Below are positions 1-9,582 of a DNA stretch of 64,000 nucleotides, in pieces (position 1 is the stretch's first letter; the number at the start of each line of letters is the position of its first letter). The translations under genes were made by a program, and so were the position numbers. The notes under the pieces were generated by a model, which worked only from the letters and a program-made list of their open reading frames with translations, ran no database searches and was not told the origin of the DNA. This stretch comes from Pyropia yezoensis (Eukaryota > Rhodophyta > Bangiophyceae > Bangiales > Bangiaceae), in the NCBI GenBank assembly GCA_009829735.1, contig CM020618.1, positions 38,168,894 to 38,232,893 of the forward strand. The letters run 5' to 3'.

Positions 1-1
1 C

Positions 2-85
2 GTGGACGCTGCAGCGGAGAAAGCCCTGCGGCTCGCCTCCCTCTTTCGTAAGGCCGTCTGCCGGTGGGAAGGGGAAGAAGAATGA
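2..85 (+). CDS. Possible 3' end of a gene entering from the left
   Basis: Frame 2 is open from the window edge to a TGA at 83-85 and gives 27 residues ending in a charged tail (RKAVCRWEGEEE). The first part (VDAAAEKALRLASLF) looks like an amphipathic alanine-rich helix, which suits a real C-terminus better than the arginine/proline readings of the other frames. A strong hairpin follows about 50 bases downstream. The stretch is far too short to name a family, so this is only a candidate terminal exon. Confidence 0.3.
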   Translation: MDAAAEKALRLASLFRKAVCRWEGEEE

Positions 86-1092
86 CTCAGTACCATCGCC
101 TACATTTATGGTGCCTCCCCTGCAGACGCTGCTTGGTGCTGTGAGACCGCCGCAGCTTGATGCTGCGGCGGTTTCACAGCACCGTCGTCGAGGCCTCCGC
201 CGTCGCCGCCAATATGCCCGCAAGGTCAGTGCCACAGGATGAGGTGTCCACAGATATGTGAGATGCTACCGGGGACGGTGACGGTGACTTCGTGGGAGCC
301 TCGGCGGTCGCGGGCGGCGCCGGCTCCCCGTCTACGAAGCCAGCGCAGCAGATGCACCAGTGGAGCAGTGCCGAGCTGGTGCCCTGCAGCGCAGCACTGC
401 TTATCCACTGTCAAGATAAAAGCCCGATTTTGGCCAGATCTCTTGCTTTGTTGTGCAAATTCTTGCCCTGCTCGAGCACGAAAATGAACGGCTCGAGCAG
501 AATTTTGCTTTTCTGATCGAGGGGATGGGCTGAGGCCAAAGAATCTCCACAAAGATGACCGACACGACGGCCGCTGTCGGTGTTCTGTCAACCAATGACA
601 ACAGCGGTGGCGCTGCTGTTTGCTGGACGGAGCGTTCCATTGGTCAGAATTCACGTTGTAGATGTTGAGCAAGGCGGAGAGATTTTTCCGTGCAGACCCT
701 CGAAAGCTGTCGTCGCGCAGGTTTTTGCTTAACCAGTGCGAGAGATTGCGCGGTTTTTAAACGCGTTCGTATAAACATTGCTCCCAAGCGTAGCGATGGT
801 CGGTCGCTTCTTTGCGCTTCACGAGAGTGCTCTCCTGCCCCGTGCGCTTCGGGTCATACCTAGGGAGGTCGCGACTACCAATCGCACGAGCTGTTGCAGG
901 CAGAAAGCAAGAAGCGGGGGTAAAAGAGGTGTCTGTGATGCCTTGAGGGGGGGTCGATGCAGGTTTTATGCAGGTTTTTGCTTCGAGAATTTCCCAAAAG
1001 AGCAAGAAAATTTTGACAGGCGATAAGCAGTGCTGCGCTGGAGCGTCTTGCGAGACCAGATAGCAAACTTCTGCACGTAGCGAGGATTAACT
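86..1092. other. Intergenic stretch without a supported gene
   Basis: Apart from the hairpin at 135-183 I see only short overlapping ORFs on both strands with no recognisable domain. Two CCAAT-type boxes (CCAATGA near 592, CCATTGG near 637) hint at promoter sequence, but no clear gene follows on either side. The stretch ends where the terminal repeat of the inverted element begins. Confidence 0.5.
135..183. repeat. 22-bp-stem hairpin
   Basis: The arms 135-156 and 162-183 are complementary over 22 bases apart from one G:U pair (plus-strand reading), with a five-base loop TTGAT at 157-161. It lies just downstream of the possible stop codon at 85. It could be a 3'UTR structure, a small-RNA precursor or a short inverted repeat; the sequence does not decide between these. 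Confidence 0.8.
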
Positions 1093-1403
1093 ATGGTAGG
1101 TTGCAGAAAAAAGATACACGGAGCGCTCTTTTCTCATTCCTCCGAGAACCTTTGGGCCACAGGCCTGAGCCAATCAGGTGCCTTGACGGTATGCCCCGAT
1201 GTAATGGGCCCCACATGAGCGGTGGTGGGTCCCTTTCGGGAAACCCTGCCAGCGTGCTCATCAAGAGGGACAGCGGGAGGGGGGTACACGCGGTGGGGTA
1301 GGCCACGACACGGGGGGTCGGGCCGGTGCTGCACAGCGACGACGACGGTGACGACGGTGACGACGACGACGACGATGGCGACGACGGCGGCGGCAGCAGC
1401 AGT

Positions 1404-1434
<31 letters not shown>

Positions 1435-3860
1435 ACGTCGGCGGCGGCGGCGACGTCGGCGGCGGCGGCGACGTCGGCGGCGGCGGCAACGTCGGCAGCA
1501 GCGGCAACGTCGGCGGCGGTGGCCACGTCGGCAGCAGCGGCGACGACGGCGAGTTTGGGGGGGGGAGGGGGGGGACGGCAGTGGCGGCGGCGGCGACGGC
1601 GATGGCCGCGGCGGCGGTGGCGGCGGCGATGACGAGTTTTGGGGGGGAGAGGGGGGGGATGGCGGCGGCGACGTCAGCGGCGGCGGCGGAATGGACGGCA
1701 GCAGCGACGACGGCGTGTTGCGGGGGGGGGGGGGGGGGGGGCGGCGGCGGCGATGACGGCGGCGGCGGGGACGGCGACGACGCTGGTGGCGTCGGCTGCT
1801 GTGGCGGCCGGTCCGGCGGCCGAGGCGGAGGTGGTGGCCACCCTTCCTGTGCCGGTGCCCGCGGTGCCGGCGACCCCGCGCACCTCGGTGCCCATGTTGG
1901 TGGCCGCCGTGGCCGACGAGGCGGCCATGTTGACCGCGGCTGCAGCGGCGGTGATGGCTACGAATTTTGGGGGGAGAGGGGAAGAGGTTGACGGCCTTTT
2001 TTGTTGGGGGGTAGGGGAGGGCGCCTGGTGGCGGCGGTGGGGATGGTTTTCAATCGAGGGAGGGTGCCCGCGATAGCGCGGCAGTGGTGACGGCGGCGGC
2101 GGCGGTGGCGACGTCGGTCACCACGGCGGCGGTCGACGCGGGGGCGGCGGTGGCCATTGAAGAGGCGGCGGTCACGGCGACCGCCGCGGCAGCCATCGAG
2201 GCGGTCGCAAAGACGGCCTGGCCACAGGCGGCTGTGGTAACGTGTTTTGGGGAGGGAGGAGGCGGGGACGGTGTTTTGGGGGGGGGGGGGGGGGGGGGGG
2301 CGGGCAGACGGCCGTGTAGTCTTTTTGGTGGGGGTGAGGCAGGCCACAGGAAGATGTGGCCACGTTTTTTTGGGCGGCGGTGGTGCCGCCGCCGTTGTGG
2401 GAGAGGGAGAGCAGGGCGGCAGGCGGCCGCGGGGACGGTGCGCTGGGGGAGGGTGGGGGGATGGTGGGGGCGCTCTGTGAGGGGGTCCGGCAGGTCGCTG
2501 GGGATGGCGGGGTCGGTTTTTTTCGCTGGGGGGTGTGGTGGCGGTAGCAGCGCCAGGGGGTGGAGGGGGAGGGTTCCAAGGGCTGGTAGCTGCCCATTTT
2601 TGGAGGGGGCGGGCTGGGGACGTTGATGGCTTTCTGCGTTGGGGGCATTCTAGTGACGCATGGCGGCGGTGTTTTGTTTGGGCGAGGGCGGCTGTGGCGA
2701 TGGCGGGCGGTTCGATAGCTGGATGGGGGGGCGGGGGGAGGGTCCGTAGGCGTAAGGAGAAACGGGCAGGGTAAAGTCACTGTTTGAATTGGAGTGGAGC
2801 GGGTGACGGCGACACAGTGGCGATGGTGTCAGCCGCCGGCGCCGGCGCCCGCGTCAGCGCCGGCGTTCTTCTTTCCGTTGCGGGCGCAGGGGGGCTGGTG
2901 CGGTGGCTCCGCTGGGCAGAAGGGATATGAGGGACTGGGTGGGTCAATTCTGGTGCAGCGGATGAGGGAGGAAGGTGGTGTCGGGATGGTGCAGGGCGTC
3001 GTGCGGGCCCCATTTTGGGGGGGGGCATGGGATGGTCTGCCCGATAGGCCAAACAGCATCGAGGCACTTCGTGCTCAAAGCACGAAGTGCCTTGATGCGA
3101 TGTCGTGCACTTCCGCCCCTTCTTGAGGCATGACCCCCCCCCACGCCACGCACATGTGAGACGCTTTCCCCCTTGCCTCCTGGGCCCGTGCACTGTCCGC
3201 GCCTGTCGAGAACCCACTCCACCTGGGCATGCCCCCCCGCACTGCACTCCACCTGCCAAAGGTGGAACCGCCAGAGGGAAGCGGGCTGGGGGGGGTTGCC
3301 TCCCTGATGTGCCTGGTCAAGAAGAGGGGTCCACGAGGGGAAGGGGGAGGAGAGGCCCGCTTCATCAGGAGCATGAGGGGCACCTGCCCAAGATGCCTCA
3401 ATGAGCACTGGACACATGAGGACCAGGCTTCTTCGTGGACCAACCAGGCGACCCCATGACATGGAACATTTACCCCAAGAACGGCGATCTCAAAAACGGT
3501 GACCCGCACACGGAAAAAAGTCCTCAAAACAATGGCCTCCAGCCGTCCCATGGCTCCTCTCTAAAATCGACTACCCCTCTTCCAAGCCTCAGTTAGCACG
3601 TAGGCCAGGACCGACCCCCGAGCCGGGCAAATCAATGCGAAAAGGATGCCCCCATTTCAGGGTCGACAGCAGCCGGTCCACCCAGGGTGTCCCTGAAAGC
3701 GGTACGCCGTCCCGGGGACCCAAGGACCTCATGAGTTCGAATGGGGCTCTGTGATCCTTCTGTCAGCATGGCGCCCGTGGACCCCGCCACGGCCGGTGTG
3801 GAGCCCGGGCCCGAGCCGAGAAAAACATCCATGTATCTTTTTTGTGCAACGTACCATATG
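1093..3860 (+). mobile_element. Left copy of the non-autonomous TIR element
   Basis: It is bounded by the terminal motif at 1095 (TGGTAGGTTGCAG) and its inverted variant ending near 3856 (GTGCAACGTACCA). The interior is (GGC)n/(GAC)n simple repeat at 1330-2200, G homopolymers near 1723 and 2280, then unique-looking sequence at 2770-3830 holding a small perfect palindrome. No protein-coding potential is supported. Confidence 0.65.
3063..3091. repeat. Small perfect palindrome inside the left element copy
   Basis: GGCACTTCGTGCT at 3063-3075 and its exact complement at 3079-3091 are separated by CAA. Its mirror lies at about 4661-4689 in the right copy. Flanking bases extend the pairing imperfectly. 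Confidence 0.9.
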
Positions 3861-4660
3861 GTCATCCATGTATCTTTTTTGTGCAACGTACCATATGGTA
3901 CGTTGCACAAAAAAGATACATGGAGGTTTTTCTCGTCTCGGGCCCGGGCTCCGCACCGGCCGCGGCGGGGTCCACGGTGGCCATGCTGACAGAAGGATCA
4001 CATAGCCCCATGCGAACTCATGAGGTCCTTGGGCCCCCCGCACGGTCTACCGCTTTCAGGGACACCCTGGGTGGACCGGCTGCTGTCGAACATGAAATGG
4101 GGCCATCCTTTTCGCATTGATTTGCCCGGCTCGGGGGTGGGTCCGGGCCCATGTGCTAACTGAGGCTTGGAAGAGGGGTAGTCGATTTTAGAGAGGAGCC
4201 AAGGGACGGCTGGAGGCCACTGTTTTGAGGACTTTTTTCCGTGTGCGGGTCACCGTTTCTTAGATGGCCGTTCTTGAGGTAAATCTTCCATGTCATGGGG
4301 TCGCCTGGTTGGTCCACGAAGAAGCCTGGTCCTCATGTGTCCAGTGCTCATTGAGGCATCTCGGGCAGGCGCCCCTCATGCTCCTGACGAAGCGGCGTCT
4401 CCTCCCCCTTCCCCTCGTGGACCCCTCTTCTTGACCAGGCACATCAGGGAGGCAACCCCCCCCAAGCCAGCTTCCCTCTGGCGGTTCTACCTTTGGCAGG
4501 TGGAGTGCAGTGCGGGGGGGAGTGCCCAGGTGGAGTGGGTTCTCCACAGGCGCGGACAGTGCACGGGCCCAGGAGGCAAGGGGGAAAGCGTCTCACATGT
4601 GCGTGGCGTGGGGGGGGGTCATGCCTCAAGAAGGGGCGGAAGTGCACGACATCGCATCAA

Positions 4661-4689
4661 GGCACTTCGTGCTTTGAGCACGAAGTGCC
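4661..4689. repeat. Mirror copy of the small palindrome
   Basis: The same 13-base arms and three-base loop as at 3063-3091, at the expected mirror position. Both copies are intact, in line with the recent or homogenised state of the inner arms. Confidence 0.85.
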
Positions 4690-5848
4690 TCGATGCTGTT
4701 TGGCCTATCGGGCAGACCATCCCATGCCCCCCCACAAAATGGGGCCCGCACGACGCCCTGCACCATCCCGACACCACCTTCCTCCCTCATCCGCTGCACC
4801 AGAATTGACCCACCCAGTCCCTCATATCCCTTCTGCCCAGCGGAGCCACCGCACCAGCCCCCCTGCGCCCGCAACGGAAAGAAGAACGCCGGCGCTGACG
4901 CGGGCGCCGGCGCCGGCGGCTGACACCATCGCCACTGTGTCGCCGTCACCCGCTCCACTCCAATTCAAACAGTGACTTTACCCTGCCCGTTTCTCCTTAC
5001 GCCTACGGACCCTCCCCCCGCCCCCCCATCCAGCTATCAAACCCCCCGCCATCGCCGTAGCTGCCCTCGCTCAAACAAGAACCCCGCCGCCATGCGTCAC
5101 TAGAATGCCCCCAACGCAGAAAGCCATCAACATCCCCTCCCCTCCCCCTCCAAAAAAGGGAAACTACCAGCCCTTGGAACCCTCCCCCGCCACCCCCTAG
5201 TGCTGCCACCGGCACCACACCCCCCAGCCAAAACACCGACCCCGCCATCCCCAGCGACCTGCCGGACCCCCTCACAGAGCGCCCCCACCATCCCCCCACC
5301 CTCCCCCAGCGCACCGTCCCCGCGGTCGCCTGCCGCCCGCCTCCCCCTTCCCCACAACGGCGGCGGCACCACCGCCCCCCCAAAAGACGTAGCCACGGCT
5401 CTCTGTGGCGTTCCTCACGCTCACCAAAAAAACCAGTCCACACGGCCGTCTGCCCGCCGCCCCTTCCTCCCCCCCCCTCAAACACAGTCCCCCCCTCCTT
5501 CCTCCCCCAAGCACATTACCACAGCCGCCTGTGGCCTGCCCGTCTTTGCGACCGCCTCGATGGCTGCCGCGGCGGCCGCCGTGGCCGCCGCCTCGTCGAT
5601 AGCCACCGCCGCCTCCGCGTCGACGGCCGCCGCCGTGACGGACGTCGCCACCGCCGCCGCCGCGGTCACCACTGCCGCCACATCGGATGCAGCAGCCGTC
5701 ACCACGGACACCGCGGCAGGCGAGGTTGCCGCCACCGTGGGCACCGGCACAGGCGGGGTGTCCACCCCCACACTCTTGACTGCCGCGCCGGCCGCAGCCA
5801 CAGGAGCCGACGCCACTTGCGCCGTCGCCGTCGCCGTCACCGGCGCCG

Positions 5849-5894
<46 letters not shown>
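5849..5894. repeat. 46-base C homopolymer
   Basis: An uninterrupted run of C, followed by more C-rich sequence to about 5950, inside the right element copy. The mirror position in the left copy has only about 19 G's (near 1723-1741). Such a run is prone to length error in sequencing. Confidence 0.9.
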
Positions 5895-5895
<1 letters not shown>

Positions 5896-6577
5896 CCGCC
5901 CCCGCCCCCCCCGGCGCCGCCCCCCCCCCCCCCCCCCGCCCTCCCCCCCCCCAAACGCAACGTTGTCGCCGCCATCGCCGTCCACGTCGCCGTCGCTGTC
6001 GTTTCCGCCGTCGTTGCCGTTGACGCCGCCGGTGTCGCCGCCGTCGCCGCCGCCATTGACGCCGCCGGGGTCGCCGCCGTCGCCGCCGCCGTTGCTACCG
6101 CCGTTGCCGCTGCCGTTGCCGCTGCCGCTGCCGCCGCCGTTGCCGCCGCCATCGCGCCGCTGTCGCTGTCGCCGCCGCCGTCGATGCTGCCGTCGATGCT
6201 GCCGTCGATGCTGCCGTCGATGCTGCCGTCGATGCTGCCGACGATGCTGCCGTCGTCGACGCCGGCGGCGGCACCGCCCCCTCCCCCCCGCCGTGTCGTG
6301 GACCTCCCCCCGTGCTGTACTCGCTCTCCAGTTGATGAGCGTCCTGGCATGGTTTCCGGAAACGGACCCACCACCGCTCATGTGGGGCGCATTACACCGG
6401 GGCATACCATCAAGGCACGTGATTGGCTCAGGTCCGTGGCCCGAAGGTTCTCGGTGGAAAGAGAAAAGAGCGCTCCGTGTATCTTTTTTCTGCAACCTAC
6501 CATGTGTACTTTATTCTTTCAGGAAAAAGTCTTGGAGGAATGGGTGTTGCATCGATCGAACGAATTGCAGGCTCTGA

Positions 6578-6586
6578 TTTCGCGCC
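6578..6586 (+). promoter_or_regulatory. E2F-type site upstream of the RPA14-like gene
   Basis: TTTCGCGCC fits the E2F/DP consensus TTTSSCGC and lies about 320 bases before the start codon at 6907. E2F control of replication genes is established in plants and animals. Its meaning here is inferred from position and match only. Confidence 0.5.
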
Positions 6587-6630
6587 AACGGGCTGCACGG
6601 GTTCCTCGCGCCTTTTGTTTCGGATGGTGG

Positions 6631-6660
6631 CCATTGGTCAGCGGCTGCCGACGGCAGCCG
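6631..6660. promoter_or_regulatory. CCAAT box (inverted) and adjoining 19-bp palindrome
   Basis: CCATTGG at 6631-6637 is an inverted CCAAT box. It is followed at 6642-6660 by CGGCTGCCG-A-CGGCAGCCG, an exact inverted repeat with a one-base spacer. Both lie in the 400-base space between the end of the inverted element and the RPA14-like start, so they probably belong to that promoter. Confidence 0.4.
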
Positions 6661-6906
6661 CGTCGACGAGGCGTCAACGTGCTCGCACCGCTGCGCCATC
6701 CCACTCGCTCCTCCCCATCAGCGCCCGTTCGTCTTCTCACGGGTCCCCGCGTCTCGGACATCCCCTCTCCTCACTGCTCCACACTCCAGCAGCGGAACGG
6801 CATCCCCTTCCGCTCCCCTTCTCGTCTTCGACCTGCTCTCTCCGCTTCACACCCGCCTCACACCCCTCTTGCCGTCGCCGCTGCTGCCGCCAGGCGGGAC
6901 GCGGGC

Positions 6907-7221
6907 ATGGCCGCTGCCGACAATGGCAGCGCTGGTGGCGAAGGCGCAACCTCCCCGTTTATCAAGCTCTCTGCCTGTGCCTCGTACGCCAACCAGTTTG
7001 TGACCGTCGCTGGCCAGGTGACCGCCGTCGCGCCGGACGGGTCGGGCTACACCGTTGGCGGGTGCCTGCGGGTCGTGCCGATGGACGCCACGGACGAAGT
7101 GGCGGTGGAAAACAACGTGCTGCTGTCGGGGGTGCTCGACTCGACGGGCTCTACGCTGACGGAGAAGAGGATGTGCACGATGTTGGGGCCCAACTTTGGT
7201 GCGTTCACGGTGGTCGGGTGA
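6907..7221 (+). CDS. RPA3: Replication protein A 14 kDa subunit-like OB-fold protein
   Basis: A 104-residue protein. From about residue 16 it reads FIKLSACASYANQFVTVAGQ, followed by alternating strands and a VLLSGVLDS strand, the layout of the Rpa3/RPA14 family (about 110 residues: one OB-fold with a C-terminal helix). That family forms the core of the heterotrimeric single-strand DNA-binding complex with RPA70 and RPA32 in the nucleus. The ATG at 6907 is chosen because the frame upstream is arginine/proline-rich and runs back into the simple repeat of the neighbouring mobile element. The C-terminal trimerisation helix of RPA14 looks short or absent here. An E2F-type site lies upstream, which suits a replication gene. 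The call rests on fold pattern, size and promoter context, not on a diagnostic motif. Confidence 0.55.
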   Translation: MAAADNGSAGGEGATSPFIKLSACASYANQFVTVAGQVTAVAPDGSGYTVGGCLRVVPMDATDEVAVENNVLLSGVLDSTGSTLTEKRMCTMLGPNFGAFTVVG

Positions 7222-7974
7222 CGGCGGTGTGCGCCCCGGTCGGGGGCAGGGAGGTGGGAGAGGTGGTGCTGGTGCTCGGCCTGCTGGTCGTCGCCTGGAT
7301 GCACATTCGATGTGCATCCCGTACGTCCCGTTGTATCGTTCTTCATGGTGGGGTGGTCCTCGCAGTTTATGAGAGGCTGCCACTGACATTGGCGTTGTTG
7401 GTCGTGACCCCTGTTGTTGCCCCTCTGATTGTATGTTGTCTGTGTGGCCTCCCTGCACCCGAGATGACAGATGTGGATGTGTACAACCAGACGGCCGACG
7501 TGACGTGCATGCCCACCTTCAAGCACCTATTTTCCTGACTGGCCACTCCGTGGCTGTCCCCGCCCCCCCTCCCTGTTAGCCGCCGCGGCGCCTCACAGGC
7601 AGCTAACCTTTTTCGCCTCCGACGTCCACCTTTCCTGCTACTTGCTGCTTCCTACCACTCGATGCTTTCCTTTTCATTGCATTCGTCCCCATTGTGTGAT
7701 GTGGACGGATGGGCGAATGCATTGTGCTCATAGGAAGGAAAAAATACAAGAACCCACCCACTCAAACAAACACGCGGGAGCGTGCATTGGTCGACGCGGT
7801 GCGGGTGTGCACCCACGCGGCGACCACGCCGTGAAGCTATTCATTCTCACAGCGCGTCGGTACAACCACTTCCAGCAACACAGCGGTTGCGGGCTTTGAG
7901 CCACGCAGGAGGCCGTACCGCCTGGTGTAGGACGCCGCCTCCCCCCGTCATTCCGCTCCCCGCCACGCCCCCAA
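7222..7974. other. Spacer between convergent genes
   Basis: The RPA14-like gene (plus) and the RING gene (minus) end towards each other here. I see no further gene. A weak inverted repeat (TGCATTCG at 7678-7685, complement at 7714-7721) lies in the middle and could mark the end of one transcript. Confidence 0.5.
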
Positions 7975-9582
7975 TTAGTTGGTCGCTGGTCGCCCATCAA
8001 GGTCAGCTTTGCAGACGGGACAAACCGCACGGACGCGCAACCAGGTGTCTATACACGAGGCGTGGAAGGCGTGGCCGCAGCGGAGGTCGCGGAGCTCTTC
8101 CCCCACGCAAAAGTCTGACAGGCAGACAGCACAGGTACCGTCCACGTCGGGCTGGGGTGGCAGGGAGGGGGCGGAGGGCACAGGGCCACCGGGGGCCGCG
8201 CTACCGGGGGGGGGCGCCTCCGCCGCGTCGGCGGCCGAGGAAGAGGGCGGCCGTTGCGCCGCGGCGGCCGTGGCGGCGGCCGCAGCTGCCCGGGCTGCCG
8301 CCGCCGCCCCCGCCGCCGACATGCGTGGTTGCCCGTCAGCACCCTGCGGCGGTGGGACTGCGGAGGGAGCGGGCGCGGGTGCAGTGGCGGCTGGCGAAGG
8401 CGACGCCTCGGCTGGCGCCTCGCCCCCGCTGGGAGCCGTCCCAACCGTCCGGGTGGGGAGCGCCGCGATAGTCTCCTCCGACGCGCCGCGTGCCCCACCA
8501 CCCAGCCGCTCCGCCAATTCCGTCAGCTGCTCAAAGGTGCCCATAGCGTCGCCAAGACCGCCGCCAGCGCCAAAGAGCCCCAGCCGCAGCATGTTTTGCG
8601 CGAGCTCGGCAAAATTGGCCGCAGGTCCGCCGCCGCCGCCGCCACCACCACCACCACCACCGCCACCCCCGCCCGCCCCCGCCGGCGTTCCACCTCCCGC
8701 GCCACCACCAACGCCCGCACCACCGCCCGCGCCACCGTCCGCGGCACCCCCCCCGTCCGTCCCAGGTATGGGCCCAAAGTCAAAGTTGCCAGCCCCGTCG
8801 GTAAAACCAAATAAGCCAGTGACCATTGGCAAGCCCCCCCGCGCCGTGCCGCCCAAGCCGCCGCGTTGGCCGCCTGGCTCGCCTCCACGGTCGCCGACAC
8901 CACCGACACCACCGCCACCACCATCACCGCCGCCACCACCATCACCACCGCCACCACCAATACCACCACCGCCGCCGCCACCGCCACCACTCCTTCCTGC
9001 CCCTGCAACACCCGCAAGATGGCGCAAAGCAGCGGTGGCGGCAGCGAGGATCGGGTCGCCTGTCGCCCCCCCGCCTCCCGCCGCCGGTGGCTCTCCTCCA
9101 CGCGCCCCCCCGCCTCTTGCCCCTTCTGTCGCCACCCTCCCCCCCACATCCTCCGCCAGCGTCGCAAACATCCCGAGTAGGTCGCCCAGGTTACCCACCG
9201 TCACCCCCGCCTGGCCACCCTGCTGCCCGGCCGCCCGCATTGGCGGCACGCGAGCGCCAAGGGTGGCGCCTCTGCCACCGCCACCGCCACCGGTGGCTGC
9301 GGCCGCCGCCGTCCTGCCGCCGCGGCCAGCCCCCGGCGGCGGAACCGCACCCAGTCGCCCCACCTGCGCAGCCGCCGTCGCCGCCCTCTGGTCGGCGGCG
9401 TAGAGGCCCACCTCGGCGTCGACGAGGCCCGCCCATGCCCGCCGCGCGTCGGTCGACGGCGGGGGCCACCCGTCGCCTGTGCCAGGCAACAGGTCCCCGT
9501 GGGCCGCGCGGAGCTCCGCAGCTTGGAGCTCCATGGCCAGCGCCTCGTCGGCAGCCTCAGCGGCAGAGAGGGGCGCGGACAT
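7975..9582 (-). CDS. RING-H2 E3 ubiquitin ligase, RNF126/BCA2-like layout
   Basis: A 535-residue protein. The start at 9582 (MSAPLSAAEA) is preferred over the longer frame to 9828, whose first 82 residues look like translated leader. The C-terminus (about 484-524) is a complete RING-H2 finger: CAVC, then CGHAFHASCIDTW, then CPVC, with all eight zinc ligands in C3H2C3 order. Upstream, FAELAQNMLRLGLF and a segment ending TIAALPTR resemble the helix and linker before the RING in RNF126/RNF115-type ligases. Between these lie glycine-rich and alanine/proline-rich low-complexity stretches, including a long Gly run. The N-terminal 60 residues are helical and acidic, without the zinc ribbon of animal RNF126. 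Its role would be transfer of ubiquitin from an E2 to a substrate I cannot name. There are no membrane segments, so it is probably soluble. Confidence 0.85.
   Translation of the reverse strand: MSAPLSAAEAADEALAMELQAAELRAAHGDLLPGTGDGWPPPSTDARRAWAGLVDAEVGLYAADQRAATAAAQVGRLGAVPPPGAGRGGRTAAAAATGGGGGGRGATLGARVPPMRAAGQQGGQAGVTVGNLGDLLGMFATLAEDVGGRVATEGARGGGARGGEPPAAGGGGATGDPILAAATAALRHLAGVAGAGRSGGGGGGGGGIGGGGGDGGGGGDGGGGGVGGVGDRGGEPGGQRGGLGGTARGGLPMVTGLFGFTDGAGNFDFGPIPGTDGGGAADGGAGGGAGVGGGAGGGTPAGAGGGGGGGGGGGGGGGGPAANFAELAQNMLRLGLFGAGGGLGDAMGTFEQLTELAERLGGGARGASEETIAALPTRTVGTAPSGGEAPAEASPSPAATAPAPAPSAVPPPQGADGQPRMSAAGAAAAARAAAAAATAAAAQRPPSSSAADAAEAPPPGSAAPGGPVPSAPSLPPQPDVDGTCAVCLSDFCVGEELRDLRCGHAFHASCIDTWLRVRAVCPVCKADLDGRPATN

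Larger units (their letters stand above)
1093..6503. mobile_element. Large inverted structure of two oppositely oriented TIR DNA elements
   Basis: The sequence from 1093 rightward is repeated in reverse complement from 6503 leftward, and the copies meet near 3860-3900. Each half starts and ends with the same terminal repeat, beginning TGGTAsGTTGCAsAAAAAAG: outer copies at about 1095 and 6502, three inner copies between about 3828 and 3923. So this is best read as two roughly 2.7 kb non-autonomous DNA elements head to head, or a foldback element, not one palindrome. The inner parts (2777-3462 against 4290-4975) are nearly identical; the GGC-rich outer parts differ by indels. No transposase is encoded; the many ORFs are mirror shadows of GC repeats. 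I found no convincing target duplication at the outer ends, so the superfamily stays open. Confidence 0.8.
3865..6503 (-). mobile_element. Right, inverted copy of the non-autonomous TIR element
   Basis: This is the reverse complement of the left copy. The inner third mirrors it at a constant coordinate sum of 7752, while the sum at the outer ends is 7596, showing net indels in the repeat-rich part. The copy holds a 46-base C run and a long GCC/GTC repeat at 5540-6290. A long plus-strand reading frame through it into the next gene is an artefact of the repeat. Confidence 0.65.

Noticed and set aside
1326-2626. Several glycine/alanine-rich ORFs in the left element arm
   Set aside because: They are translations of (GGC)n/(GAC)n repeats and open in most frames on both strands.
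5200-7221. A 673-codon plus-strand frame running through GCC repeats into the RPA14-like gene
   Set aside because: The first 560 codons are the reverse strand of mobile-element simple repeat; only the last 104 codons from 6907 look like a protein.
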